Positions 26,301 through 38,206 of a stretch of DNA of 64,000 nucleotides are shown one piece after another (within the stretch, counting starts at the first letter, position 1; every line of letters starts with the position of its first letter). The translations under genes and the position numbers were made by a program. The stretch is from positions 62,001-126,000 of the forward strand of contig VXAA01001087.1 in NCBI GenBank assembly GCA_013399115.1. The letters are read 5' to 3'. The notes under the pieces were generated by a model. It worked only from the letters and a program-made list of their open reading frames with translations, was not told the DNA's origin and did not search any database. The DNA is from Anseranas semipalmata. Lineage: Eukaryota; Chordata; Aves; Anseriformes; Anseranatidae.

Positions 26301-27880
26301 GCTTCACTAAGGAAGGGGAGGTATCAAGCAAAAGAACGACCCAATGGAAAAGAATGAAACCCATTACAGGAAGGTGGAGAGTTGATGAAAGCAATCCATC
26401 TTTGCCACACAAAATCGGGGAGGTTCTCTGCAATGGATTTGCCATGAAGCAGGGAGAACATTCCAAACAGAAAGGTTTGTTCAACAGTTAAACCATTTCT
26501 CAGACGGCATAGTGGAAGCCCTCTCTGCTGCGGACTTTTTAGATTAGACTGGGCAATTACAGGGACCACATCTCCCCAGGTACTCCTGCATTAGACAGGA
26601 AACTCACCAGAAGTACCACAGCCAGGACCTCCAGTTTCTGTGATCAGAAGAGAACAAAAGAAAAACAGAGCACAGAGGAAAAACTAAATTCAAACCCAAA
26701 CAGCTGGCAAAAAAAAAGGCAAGGAAAAGGGACATTTCAACAGTCCACATAACTACTAGAAGTCAATCTACCCCATATATAACAAGGAAAAAAAAAAAAC
26801 ATTGTTTCCTTATTACTCAAGTTCTCAGATGAAAGTTATCTTTCTTGGGAGACAGGTATGCTTCAGTACATGCAAGCAGTATCGAAGAAAACTGGAAGAC
26901 ATGGAGGAATGAAACAAGTCCCACCCACACCATCTCCGTAATGCCAAGGGACCTAAAAACTTATCCTGAAAAATCATGCCATTTTCTATAATGGAAGAGC
27001 GCATTTTCCACATTGCGCAAACAGAAGTGCCAAGAAAGCCTTGGCTATGCTGACTTCTGTCCAGCCAAGCCCTTATGTCCACTGTCCAGCTGGGACTTTG
27101 AAGTACACCCCCAGAGCAACCAAAGGACCACACACACTAGCACTCTCTTGCTGTTGCTGGCCTGACTAGTGGCTATATCCCTCAGAAAAATTTATCATAT
27201 CCTAAAGGTGCCCCCCACATACAAGAAATGCAAAAATTGGGGGGAAAAGATCCCCAACAATCAAGTAAATAAAAAAAGAACCACCAGAATAAACAAACAA
27301 ACAACAGCCAAACACACCACAGCCTTCTAAAGTTGGATTCTGTAGAAAAAGCAAAAAATGTGCAGGATCTGCAGTTTTTCCAGCAGGCCCCACATTTCCT
27401 GCAGTGCTGATTTGACAGGGTTATTTCCTGTACGAATAGCCTGTGGGTCCCTCCAGGTTAAACTCTTGCCTGCAGGCTTGCAAGGAGGACTTGAGCATGC
27501 CGGCCCAGTCAGAACAGAAGCCTGACAGCTGCTATACTACACAACTGAAATCAGCCCACAGAGAATCTACTCACCTGCCCCGCTCTGCAGCACACCTCTC
27601 AAAAGCTTTTGCCCAGGCAAAACTTTCACTAGTGTTCCACTATAGTGTAACACACAATTTGTATTTCTTACATTTGCCTCAACAGACAGCAATCAGCCAC
27701 TGTATTCTTATGCCTGAGGGGCACTGGTGAACGCTCGCTATCTCTATATTCTGCTTCCTTACTGAATTTCATTGCATTGCCTGCACTAACACACACCTGC
27801 AGTCTTTGCTCGGACCTGCAGACTGAGGCTTCACGCTTTCAGCTGGAAGGACACAACGTGTTAACGACTCCCAGCAAGCA
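23360..27880 (-). other. Probable RAB3IL1 5' intron
   Basis: Lies between the proposed start exon and the CpG island at 27.9 kb, which would hold a 5' non-coding exon. No additional coding exon was recognised. A/T-rich runs occur near 25301-25325 and 26710-26800. A short splice-bounded segment near 26598-26637 on the minus strand was considered but has no supporting homology. Confidence 0.4.
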
Positions 27881-27899
27881 AACTGAGTGGAAATCCGGG

Positions 27900-28720
27900 G
27901 AGAAATCCAACCCGACTTCCAGCAGCGTTCAGTGAGACGCCTTTGCCCCGGGATCCGGGCTCGGTCTGCGGCAGGGTCGGTCGCTGCTCCCGGCGCAGGG
28001 CCACCAGCTCTCCCGCCGCGGCTTGCGTCTCCTAACGCGATGCACCCCCGCTGCTCTCCTCACCGCCCCGGCACCCCGCTGGATGGGGAGAAAACTCGGA
28101 GGAGGTGGCGCAGCCCCAAAGGGCTGCTGAACGAGTACAGCGAGCCGAAGGCACGGNNNNNNNNNNNNNNNNNNNNNNNNNNNNNNNNNNNNNNNNNNNN
28201 NNNNNNNNNNNNNNNNNNNNNNNNNNNNNNNNNNNNNNNNNNNNNNNNNNNNNNNNNNNNNNNNNNNNNNNNNNNNNNNNNNNNNNNNNNNNNNNNNNNN
28301 NNNNNNNNNNNNNNNNNNNNNNNNNNNNNNNNNNNNNNNNNNNNNNNNNNNNNNNNNNNNNNNNNNNNNNNNNNNNNNNNNNNNNNNNNNNNNNNNNNNN
28401 NNNNNNNNNNNNNNNNNNNNNNNNNNNNNNNNNNNNNNNNNNNNNNNNNNNNNNNNNNNNNNNNNNNNNNNNNNNNNNNNNNNNGGGGGGAGAACCGGGA
28501 GGGCACCACGTGACCCCGGCACGGGCTCCACCGGCAGGAGGCGCGCCTGCGCGCTACCGACCCGCGCCGTGCCCCTGCCGGGCGGGGCCGGGCCGGGCTG
28601 TACCCGCAGCCAGCCGGACCCCCGGAGCGCTTCGGCTGCTCTGTCCGCAGCCGCTGCAAGGCTGGGGACGTGGGACGTGTCAGTGCCGCGCGGGGCAGGG
28701 TGCGCTGCTGCCCTGGGGGG
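27900..28720. promoter_or_regulatory. CpG island, likely RAB3IL1 promoter
   Basis: Dense CpG dinucleotides and GC-rich blocks on both sides of the gap contrast sharply with the AT-richer surroundings. Position upstream of RAB3IL1 and orientation make it the probable promoter and first exon of that gene. A divergent transcript cannot be excluded. The central 328 bases are undetermined. Confidence 0.6.
28157..28484. other. Assembly gap (328 N)
   Basis: Run of undetermined bases inside the CpG island, a typical GC-rich dropout. Open frames crossing it are meaningless. Confidence 0.99.
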
Positions 28721-28894
28721 GGATGGCAGGGTCGGCAACTGTAATGATTTCGTTATCGGTCTCATGATACTTAATGTTCTCCTCGGAGTGCCGGCTTCCA
28801 GATTTGCAAATCGTGCCAATCTCTTCACATTCAAAACAGATATGCTTCCGGACCTTGTGATTACATGGAGGAGTTTGAAAGTCATATGGAAGGC
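28680..28894 (-). CDS. Candidate exon of an unidentified minus-strand gene (exon C)
   Basis: A strong acceptor (long pyrimidine tract ending TCTATCTTCTAG at 28895) opens a frame of 70 codons that ends at 28680-28682. The peptide is rich in charged residues with Cys spaced CX8CX2CX6C (CNHKVRKHICFECEEIGTIC), then HSEENIKYHETDNEIITV. Its phase (two bases completing a codon) fits exactly the end of the candidate exon at 29450-29549, joining as SSHS-G-LPYDF. The last 15-20 codons lie in GC-rich island sequence, so the true exon may end earlier or be a terminal exon. I do not recognise the family. A retrocopy or chance frame remains possible. Confidence 0.35.
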
Positions 28895-29449
28895 CTAGAA
28901 GATAGATAAAAGATAACCACAAATCTCAGAGTTTCTGTTAGTGCCCTGATTTGGAGCTCCTGACTCAGGATGTCAGAGGTTTGCACTGCTGGGTTTAGTG
29001 AAAAGCCTTCCTACAAAGCTAAGGTCTGCAGAGGGACAACCCCTGCTGTGATGCCCGTACAGAGGAAGCAGCTGTATATGCAAGTTTAGGTCACTGCAGT
29101 TTACAGACTGCACAACTGGAGGGGTCCTTCAAGTCAGTGTGTGCTCAGCTAGGGATTCAGGCTGGTACCAGCAGCTGCTAATACCTTTACACTCCACATA
29201 AACACATCATCCCTCCCTGGCACAGAGCATGCCCTTGAATTCCTGCTGAAACAGCTATATGGGCTCAGTAGGAAAGCCTGGGATTTAAAGAAGAAACAGT
29301 GTACAGGAAAGTGAAAGGATGGACCAGTGGCAGCTGCACAGAGGGGTGTGAGAAATGCCTGCATCTGCTAGTGGTGGGCAACAGTGGGACTAGACCAGGA
29401 TTTTTAAATTCAGCATTCAGGGAAAGCACTGGAGTTTCCATACCCTTAC

Positions 29450-29549
29450 CTGAGTGAGATGAGGTGGTCTTGTTACTGAGCTTTGGGCTTTGGGTGTCAT
29501 AGCTCCAGTTTTTAGCTAGCTCATCCCTGTACTCATCAGCCCCAGAAGG
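29450..29549 (-). CDS. Candidate exon of an unidentified minus-strand gene (exon B)
   Basis: 100 bases with acceptor CTGCTCCCTCAG and donor CAG|GTAAGG, both close to consensus. The open frame reads PSGADEYRDELAKNWSYDTQ and SPKLSNKTTSSHS and leaves one base that completes a glycine codon with exon C at 28894. Composition (acidic, Lys, Asn, Ser) is protein-like. Upstream exons were not securely found; the segment at 30216-30388 does not match in phase. Confidence 0.35.
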
Positions 29550-30861
29550 CTGAGGGAGCAGGGCTGCTCTCCCAGTAGATGATGAGAGCAGTGATGTGGC
29601 CACACTGATTTACATCCTCTCTGCCAAGCAGTGGGAACATGCTGTTCTCTGTCCACTCATTCTCTTCCCCCCTGTATCGCCACATTTGCACAGAGGAGCC
29701 CTTTTACCCAGGGCATTACTCATCTGGAAAGCTTTTTCCTCCTTTGCCTCTGGTCTACTAGCACAGAGGGGCAAAAAGGGTCAGCCCCAGAAGTGAGAAA
29801 ATGCCTGGGGCATTTGGAAATGACCAATACACTACACAGCCAGGCACTGAAATCCAGAGGAGCTACGCTTCTAGGAAGTTCACCATCTCACTTGGGTGTT
29901 AACTACAGGCAGAGAGACAACTGTCATTTAAAGCATTGTGGGTTTCCCACCTCCCCAGCAAGGTGCCCCAAGAAGTGTAAAGCCCATTGTCCAAGTCACT
30001 GGGGGTATGTCTGCCTTCTAGGAACAAAAAGGGCAAAACATTCCTGCTGTTACCCCAGGCCCATAATGGGTCCACAACAGCCTCTGGATTGACAGCACTG
30101 CAGTTTTGGCAAGCAGTGCCTCCTTTGGACCAAAAGCTGCCCCAGGTTTCACAGGCCACCCTCAGAGCATGTTTTCCAGATCAGTCCTTCCCCCACTTTT
30201 CCCATTGCTTCCTACCTTGCCATTGCCCAGGGCTTTCCTCCAGGCAGTGGTATCCTCTCAAAGCCTTTGAACACTGGGGCAGCACCTCTCATGGTCTCAG
30301 CTGCCCCATTCTCTGCCTTGCTGACAGACACAATGCCAAAGGCAGGCAACTTGGACACAGTGATCCTTGTATCTGTTGCAGAATGCCACTGTGGATGCCA
30401 CACAGGGGGCAATTCCATGTCCCAGCCTCTCCTGAGCATCCATGTCATCTACAGCCCTGCCCTGCCTTATGGCTGGGATCCAGGGTGACAACAGAGGCCG
30501 ATCCCATGCTCTGAAGTCTCAGAGCGAAGTGTCTGAGAGGTCTGTGTCTATGGCTGTAACCTTTCTTATCTTCAGGGAATGTTTGGGAGGAGGGGGAAGA
30601 TCTTCAGCTTTGCAAGGCAGCACCAGAACTAATCAGTCGTAATTATTAACTCCCAAGGCCTAGCTGGCAGGGACAGAGGGTCCTCAGATTAGAAAGGCAG
30701 AATTGCTTCCAGGATCCAACAAAGTTAGGAAGAGAACTGATAATGCAGACGGGAAGCATTAAGAGAGGATGTACTGGGGATGCTGAATCCCAGCCCTTTG
30801 CAGAAATACTTGTTGCAAGGTAAGAGTTGCATGTGTCCTGCCTCACTCCCAGGCTGAAGAA

Positions 30862-31390
30862 GGCTGTTGGCCTTCTTGGCCACCTGTGCACACTGCTGGC
30901 TCCTATTCAGCCGACTATCAACCAATACTCCCAGGTCCTTCTCTGCCAGGCAGCTTTCCAGCCACTCATCCCCCAGCCCGTAGCGCTGCTTGGGGTTGTT
31001 GTGCCCCAAGTGCAGGACCTGGCACTTGGCCTTGTTGAACTTCGTACAGGTAGCCTCGGCCCATCGGTCCAGCCTATCCAGATCTTCCTGCAGAGCCTTC
31101 CTACCCTTGAGCAGATCAACACATGCACCCAACTTGGTGTCATCTGCAAACTTGCTGAGGGTGCACTCGATCCCCTCATCCAGATCATTGATGAAGATAT
31201 TGAAGAGAACTGGTCCTAATACTGAGCCCTGGGGGACACCACTCGTGACCGGCCTCCAACTGGATTTAACTCCATTCACTACAGCTCTTTGGGCCCGGCC
31301 ACCCAGCCAGTTTCTAACCCAACGAAGTGTACACCAGTCCAAGCCATGAGCAGCCAGTTTCTTCAGGAGAATGCTGTGGGAAATGCTGCC
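30862..31390 (-). mobile_element. CR1 LINE reverse transcriptase fragment, minus orientation
   Basis: Encodes the C-terminal half of the CR1 reverse transcriptase: [36 protein letters not shown], then the catalytic FADD box in KFADDTKLG, then [11 protein letters not shown] and [11 protein letters not shown]. The CR1 match stops after KKAN near 30862, where unrelated sequence begins, so the element lacks its 3' end as well as its 5' part. It is a dead copy. Confidence 0.92.
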
Positions 31391-31869
31391 TTGAGGCAGC
31401 AAAAACTGCTCTCTTCTCCACACCTTTCTGTGCAAGGCTATCTGTCACCCTAGCAGTGTTGTAAAGTGTTCCAATGTGTCTAATCCAGCAGTTAGTGAGA
31501 CACAGAGACCTGGCTCCCATCTTTGGTTTATAGACAAGCCAGCAAACCATCAGACAACCTTAAAGTATCAGTATAGTTAGAAGCTCTAACCCAGCACCTT
31601 CATCTCACACCATGTAAGTACATTGCTCTCTCCCATGTTATTTCCCATTTACATTTCATGGAAGCTGAAAAATCACTGACCTCTTGGTGATAAGTGTAGG
31701 GGTATATAGAAGGAGAGTGTTCCTTTAAGGGTATCTGGTCAAGGGCCCTTTCCCAAGGCAACAAGGGGTAATAAGAAAGGGAGGAAGTGATGAGAACCAA
31801 GTCTGGTCAGTCACACTAATTTATGAGAGCATGTGAGCAGTGTTTCTTCCAGCAGGGTTATCTGATGGA

Positions 31870-32285
31870 GGACCTCTAAGGTGGGAGACAATCACAAGAA
31901 ACAAACCTCCCAGTCACACTAATCAGTGGGCCAACAAGCTACAGGCACCACTTCCAGGAAGGATGAACCTTGCAGCTGATAAGATTGTGAACCAAGGAGT
32001 CCCAGGCTGGGAGGGTCCAGAAACTGCAGAGCTCTGCAAACCCATGGGGGGTGTTGCAGGGGGAAGGGGTAGCAGGAAGAGCAAAGAGGGGAGGATGGGT
32101 ATAAAAAGGCCAGTTGTGTGTAAAAAGGGGCTGGTCAGTACACTTGTTTGGCCGAACCTTGTGCCTAATAGACTGTAGCGTCCTACCTTCTTATATCTTT
32201 CTCTCATTAAATTCTTTTCTTACCCATCTCTCTGCCTATTTGCACTCTCTTTCCCATATGCCCTTGAGCTGCAAGGTTTAAGTGC
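31870..32285 (+). mobile_element. Probable ERV LTR
   Basis: Contains a TATA box (GGTATAAAAAGG near 32098) followed about 100 bases later by an ATTAAA polyadenylation signal near 32204, then a T/C-rich U5-like tail ending near a CAAGG. This is the standard LTR order. It leads directly into the repetitive leader at 32286-33561. The family was not identified. Confidence 0.55.
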
Positions 32286-33561
32286 TAGCTACTGGTGAGA
32301 CCTGGAAGTGAGTGAGTCAACCTCAATAACAGCCACTGGCATCAGGGGAACGTGCACCCTGGCCTGTGGTGCCAGCTATTGGAGCAAGTGCGGGGGTCTC
32401 AGCACCAGTTGCTGGTGGGACCTGTGTGTGTGCGAGTGGAGTTGGTGCCAGCTACTGGAGTCAGGCCAGGGGTGTAGGCACCCATGGACTGTGGTGCCAG
32501 CTACTGAAGCAAATGGGGTCTTAGCATCAGCTAGTGGAGCAAGCAGGGGTCTTCTACTCCCAGACACAGGGCGCGAGTGGTGTGTGTTCCCAAGCCAGCT
32601 GCTAGGAGGGACTGCCGTGAGTAAGGCGAGTGTGGAGCTCCACACTGGTGGCTGGAGCGGGCCATGGATCACAGCCCATGTGCCCGGTGCAGGCTGCTGG
32701 GGGCGACAAGTGTCTGTATCTTCCCCAAACTGGTATGTGCGGGGTGTGCATGTGTATTCGCTAGCAAAGTTCAAGCTGGACCAGCCAGCAAGTAGTGGGG
32801 GCCTTGGGTCTAGGCTGGGATATCGGGGGGGGGTGCCAGTATGCCTAGAGGGACTTGTAAATGCAGTGTGCATGAGGGACGACTGTGTGAGTGTGTGCAT
32901 GTTTGCAGCGAACTTCAAGCTGGACCAGCCAGTGAGTAGGCGACCTGTGAAGTAGGAAATGGGCCCAGGATCCAGACAGGGGTGCTGGGCAGAGAGGGGG
33001 GCCATGCAGGCATTTGAGGGATCCATGCAGCGGGGTGCTGGATGGAGAGAGGGGCAGTGCCAGTACCTGTGGGATCCGGGGAGGGGCTGGACGGACAGAG
33101 GAGCTGTGCCAGGTACTCAAAGGATCTTTGAATGTGTGTGTGCTTGTGAACCTAAAGAGTGCCATATGTGTGCCTTCACTAGTGAATTTCTGTCTCTACC
33201 AGCTGGAGAAGAGGAAGGGGTCTCAGCTGTCTGTGTCTGTTTTATATAAGTCCTGTGTGTAAGTGCTGCTGAAGGCAGCCCTTGACCATGGCAGCCTTTG
33301 TGGCTGGTTGTGTCAGTGTCCTGTCTCTATCTGTGACTGTCTGTATGTCTATGGGATACGTGCTTAGTTTTTGCTACTGCAAACTGGAAACCTGCAAACA
33401 GGAAAGTGACAGCCATGTCTCCCAGCCTGGGCAGAGACCCTGGGTCCCCAGGCACTAGGCTGGGCCCCAGTGGTGGACGGGAGCGGTCCTAGGCTGGAGC
33501 GGCTAGAGGAATCGGCCACTGGCTTGTTGCTCTCTACCTCCCTTGACAATAAATTCTACTT
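32286..33561 (+). repeat. Repetitive ERV-like leader with tandem degenerate units
   Basis: Starts with several degenerate copies of GCCAGCTACTGGAG-like units spaced 40-80 bases (32330-32540). Two copies of TTCAAGCTGGACCAGCCAG follow at about 32769 and 32914. The segment ends with an AATAAA at 33547. TG/GTGT-rich interludes occur throughout. No gag-type coding sequence was recognised. The layout suggests a non-coding retroviral leader or a composite LTR; long open frames here are composition effects. Confidence 0.45.
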
Positions 33562-35824
33562 TGCCTCCTGCAAGTCTCCCAGCAAGGTACATTCCTGTCA
33601 TGAAGGCCCTGACATGGTACCTCCCCACTGCCACACGCTTTTAGTCACACTTTTTATTCCCCATATCTTATCTTTCCCACTTCTACTGCCCCTACTCCCT
33701 CATTTGCACCCACTCATCCCCAGCTGTTCATATCCCTCCTCCCAGATCCAGCTTGCCAAGCTACTACTCCCTGACTTTTCACATCCTGGCCTCCCTTATC
33801 TCATGGCACTCATCCTCTCTGGTGGTATCCAGCCCTGTCCAATCCTCATTCTCCTTTTGTTTCTCATCCTCCCATCTCACCCAGACAAAGAAACATCTTG
33901 CTAATGCTTTCTATGCCTGGTCCAGTCAGATCCCTTGCTCCCCACAGCTTCACTTTCACACAAGAAAGGACCCCCCCATCCTCCCCAAATCCTTCCTCTG
34001 GGTTTCTCAGACCCAGGGATACACTTGCAGCACTGCATTGAGGCCCCACAGAGGCAGTCATCTGGCCCAGCTTGGTATCTCAAGCCTTCAGTTGCCCCTC
34101 CCACCTGCACAGCAGACCTCTGTCACTTCTGGAGCCCCTCCATACCATTTCCCAGTGAACTCTCAGCCCAGGCTATGTGGTTACTCAGAGGCAGATGCTA
34201 ACACACATACTGAGCAACTGTGGAACCACCAGGGCAGGGGGAACAAGGATTATTAGAGGCTGAAAAGCAGGACTACATCCCTGACCCAGCAAACCCAGGC
34301 TGGATGTTATTGCCATGAAAATGAGAATGAAAATAAGGGCTGGGCCTAAAACTCCAGGATTCATCCACTCACTCCCTTCCCTCAAGCCTGTCTCAGCCAG
34401 CTGTGCAGCATGTTTGCTCAACTGGCTAGAAGGGCTTCAGCGAGGGTCCTCTAGAATCCCTGGGTCTAAGACCTCCAATTTCATGGATGGGATCTGCCTC
34501 CACCACCAAACAAACTGCAGCCCATTTTCCAGGGCAAGAGGGTGAAAGGAAGAGACTGAAAAAGCGTAATGCTCAGCTCCCGACTGACTGTCAGAAGAGC
34601 AGGGGGGCAACAGTGCTGCATTGCTCAGACAGATGCTGCTTGGAACAGTCCTTCTGTGGCACTAGAAACATTGCTGATCCCTGCCAGCTCTTGGCTGCAG
34701 AAGACTGCTGCTCTTGATGAGAGTGACCTCATGCTCAGCAGCATCCTTTGAAAAGTTCAGCCTGAACTCAGAGGAAGAGAACCAGACAGAAAAGGAAGAA
34801 GAGCAGCTGGGAAACCCAGAGAGAAAGGAGGACTATCCCTCTGCTTTTTATAAAGGCCTTCCATTCTGCTTGGTGATTTGATCACTGTTTATCCAACCAG
34901 AAACTTCTCAGTCCTGCATCCTTCCACAGCATCTGCAAGGAGAAAGTGGGCAGACCCTAAAAATGACTTCCAGGACCTCTGGTCCATCTGGTCCTCCGTT
35001 TGGAACCTAATCCCCACCATGCTAGTAAGGCAAGAAAAGAGGGACTGGACAAGGATTCTTCCCGCCTTTTCACGTCTGTACAAACTTAACTGGAAACTCA
35101 ATGCAACATCAGAGGGAGAGAGATGTCACCCTCCAGGCCCCTAAAAGTGAAAATGCAGGGGTTCAGACAGAGATTGGCACTCTGAGTTGTAGGAAGATAC
35201 ACAGCTTAGCACTGAAACCCCAGAAAAATAGGTAGATGTAGTGCTCACATACTGCTGATCTCTACTGGGAAAAGACATATCTGGATGGGTCATGGATTGA
35301 TAGCATAAAAGTCCAGTGACCTACAATCAGTCTGTCCACGTACTGAGCTGTTTGTTCAAGATTCCCAGGCATCCTGCAGTTTGGTCTGTGCCATCCCAAA
35401 AGGTTGCTCATAAACATGCATGCCAACACAGCCTCACAGGACTGGGGAGCCTAGTGCTGCCAGAGTAACCACAGAGAAAGGCTAGACACTTGTAAAAAAG
35501 CCGTAGAGTTGGCAGGGACATGGCTCCCTCCACTACAGCAGCAAGCTACTCCCTCCCTATGTCAGAACAGCACATGGTCCATAACGGAAGAAATTACCAC
35601 ACTGAGCACACAGGGAACTGGCAGCACCCTTAACGTGCCCTCAGTTCTCAGGGTCCCCACTGAGATAGATTTTTGTGATGTATCCTGCAATGTAAGGGGA
35701 AGAGGCCTCGGGGTCCTCACAAAAGCACTGATGGTCATTGCATCCTTTTCAAAGGTTCACAGCCAGCTCAAATCTCAGAGTCAATCCTGTCTATGAAAAA
35801 CAGCACTTCCTCAGATACTTTCTG
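33562..35824. other. Intergenic between RAB3IL1 and BEST1
   Basis: No gene was recognised. Pyrimidine-rich sequence at 33640-33900. A 60-codon frame near 34940-35120 is not supported by splice sites or motifs. Confidence 0.35.
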
Positions 35825-35898
35825 TTTTTGTGTGTGTGTGTGTGTTTTTTGTTTGTTTGTTTGCTTGTTTTTTGTTTGTTTGTTTGTTTGTCTGTTTT
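35825..35898 (+). repeat. Microsatellite (TG)n then (GTTT)n
   Basis: A TG dinucleotide run followed by GTTT tetranucleotide units with one GCTT interruption. Confidence 0.95.
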
Positions 35899-36154
35899 AC
35901 ATCAGATTCCAAGGAAGAATGTCAGTTTGAAAGACATCCTTGATGCCAGCTGCCTCTGCATCTTTCTTGGCACTGTAACTGGAGAAGGGAGAGGGATTTC
36001 ACCAAGCTCTGGCATCCATGGTGTTCTGAGAAAAGCGCTTGTTCTCTGGAAGACTGCAGGGACGGCACTATCCCTTTCCCAGAGACAGCTGCAAGCTAAC
36101 AAATTTTGTTCAGCACAGGAAACAGGCCTTTGCGGTTCCCACAGGGAGGGATTC

Positions 36155-36215
36155 ACTTCCTGTCACAGTAACTCAACCTCCACATCTGTAAAATGGAGAA
36201 AATGGGACTGATTCC
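36155..36215 (+). repeat. Possible ancient MIR-type SINE remnant
   Basis: The wording CTGTAAAATGGAGAAAATGG preceded by TAACTCAACC resembles the 3' part of MIR elements (ATCTGTAAAATGGG). It is too short for certainty. Confidence 0.3.
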
Positions 36216-38163
36216 AGGGTCTGCAAGGACACTAGAAAGGCAGTGAGACTGAAAATGGATGTCAGTGCCTCCTTGCTTCCTCCTCTGTTGCTGTTTAAGG
36301 CAGGCTTTCAGACTGGCATTATGCTCAAGACTTGGAGGGACTGAGGCCACAGTGAATATGAAAAGAGATCCAAGTATTGCTGCCACACTTGTAGCCCCTC
36401 AGTTACTTACTTTCATATTAAATTCCACAAATATTTTACATTGTCCTAACTGTAGCTCATGATCACTTGAACTGCCAGATGAGCTGCTCTCAGAGGAGGG
36501 CAGCAGAGTCTCTCAGATGCCAGCATATCCCTCCACAAAAAGAGCTGGACACTGAGATTTTGCAGTTTCATGTTAGAGTCCCCAGGGCCACCTGAACCGC
36601 TCCCAATAGCTCCAGAAAATATCTCATGAGAACCATTTTTGTCCCCCTGCCATGTAAGGGGACAAAGGCTCAGGCACTGTGGCCCTCAAGAACTGCCTCA
36701 GCCTGCCTGTCTACTAATTCCTTCTCTCCTGATACCTCCCCAAAGAGGGTGCCCAAAGCCTGGTTCCTTGTGTGGACAACCCCGCCTTCAGAGAGAGTCC
36801 ATCCCTGTGGTGTCTCAGGTCTTCGCCTATTCACAGAACTATTTGGGTGTTTTGAGACATTTTCATGATCCTGAGTCATTCAGGGGGTCCTGTTGGGATA
36901 ACAACCCTGTGATCCTGACCATACAAGAGCTTTGGGAGCAGCTGCAACCTAGCAGCAGTGTTTCGGGGACCTTGCAGCAAGCTCAACTTCATAACAAAGC
37001 AGGTAAGACAGGCAGTGCAATGCACCTTTCAGGGATGATGCTGGCCCAGAACTTCAGCAAGAAGCACCCCACCTGCTGTCCCAGACAGATGCCACTCACA
37101 CAGGCATAGCAGCCACACCAGGGTCAGAATCAGCCAACCTCTCTCATTACTGGCCAGGGTTAAGGCTTCAGAAAGGCAGGACAGCTGGGGTGTTTAGATC
37201 CTGGTGGACACTTCTGTTTCCCCCTGCGCTGGTGGGTGCTGTTCATGACACTCATGGATGGGGTAGGTGCAAAGCTATGTGCTGTATCAGTCAGTCTGAT
37301 GGGTTTGCTGTGTTTGGGCCAGTGAGGCAACAACTTACTCACCAGTGTCTGGACACTGATAAGAGCCCTATCTAGTTCCACACTTTGAATGTAAGGCTCT
37401 CCCAGTGGCCCTCCCTGTGCCTGCCAGGTCTGTATCTCACACAGCAGAAGCATTATGCTGCCTCTTCTTGTCTTCCCTGCCCTCCCTCCTGCCCAAAGCA
37501 AGTCATCCCTGGTAGGGGGCTCCAGGTCCAGGGAGATGCAATGCACCCAGGAACGCAGGGTGTTCACGCAGGAAGGCCTGTGGTAAGGCTGGGTGCTCCA
37601 GGTCCATCCCTTCCCCCTGCAATTTTACCCATTCTCCTTACACATAGTGTGGCAGCCTCCCACACACATGGCCAGATGTGGCACCTTAACCCCCACCAGA
37701 TGTAAGCCCATATCCTTCTGCATATTCTATGATCCAGTACCGGACAGCTTCTGCCCAGAGACTAGAAGTCAGGAGTTCTCCATGGTTTTGGTGATAGATA
37801 GAAGAAACGAGGATTGTTTCCACCATTGTTGTTGAAAAGGACTCAGGGCCAGAGGTAATCAAACAAAGCACAGTCTACACCAGAACTAAAACCTCAGATA
37901 CTGGCACTGAATCCCATGCTTTAAACTATCATCTACCCACCATTGACAGCAATTCCCAGAACCGTACTAGAAATCCCACATTAGACAGCTGCCAGGTAGC
38001 AACGGCTTCAGAGAAGCAGCAAAACAACACTCTCCTCTTGTCTAGGCTCAGCCTCACAGAAAGGAGAAACCCACAGTTTGGACAAATTAATCCCTGCTGC
38101 TGATACTAAACAAGTGTTGAAGACATAGGCACACAAAGACCAGCATAAGAGAAAGGTTATTAC

Positions 38164-38206
38164 CAGTAGTTCGTTTAATTTCACTGAAGTCTTTGCTGCC
38201 TTCTTG
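38164..38206 (-). CDS. Candidate exon D of an unidentified minus-strand gene
   Basis: 43 bases with acceptor TGCTCTTTCCAG and donor CTG|GTAATA. Reads QEGSKDFSEIKRTT in the frame left open by the candidate exon at 38498-38586, which ends in phase 0. The phase match and strong acceptor support a real exon pair, but the product is unrecognised and the segment is short. Confidence 0.3.

Noticed and set aside
28105..28885. Long open frames on both strands across the first gap
   Set aside because: They are open only because undetermined bases contain no stop codons.
29987..30514. 175-codon plus-strand frame
   Set aside because: Pro/Cys/His-rich composition typical of chance frames; overlaps a more protein-like minus-strand segment.
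32308..33026. Frames of about 215 codons on both strands
   Set aside because: Repetitive GT-rich ERV leader; composition keeps several frames open at once.
36639..37109. 156-codon plus-strand frame
   Set aside because: No domain, no splice sites at its ends, and overlapping frames in the same region.
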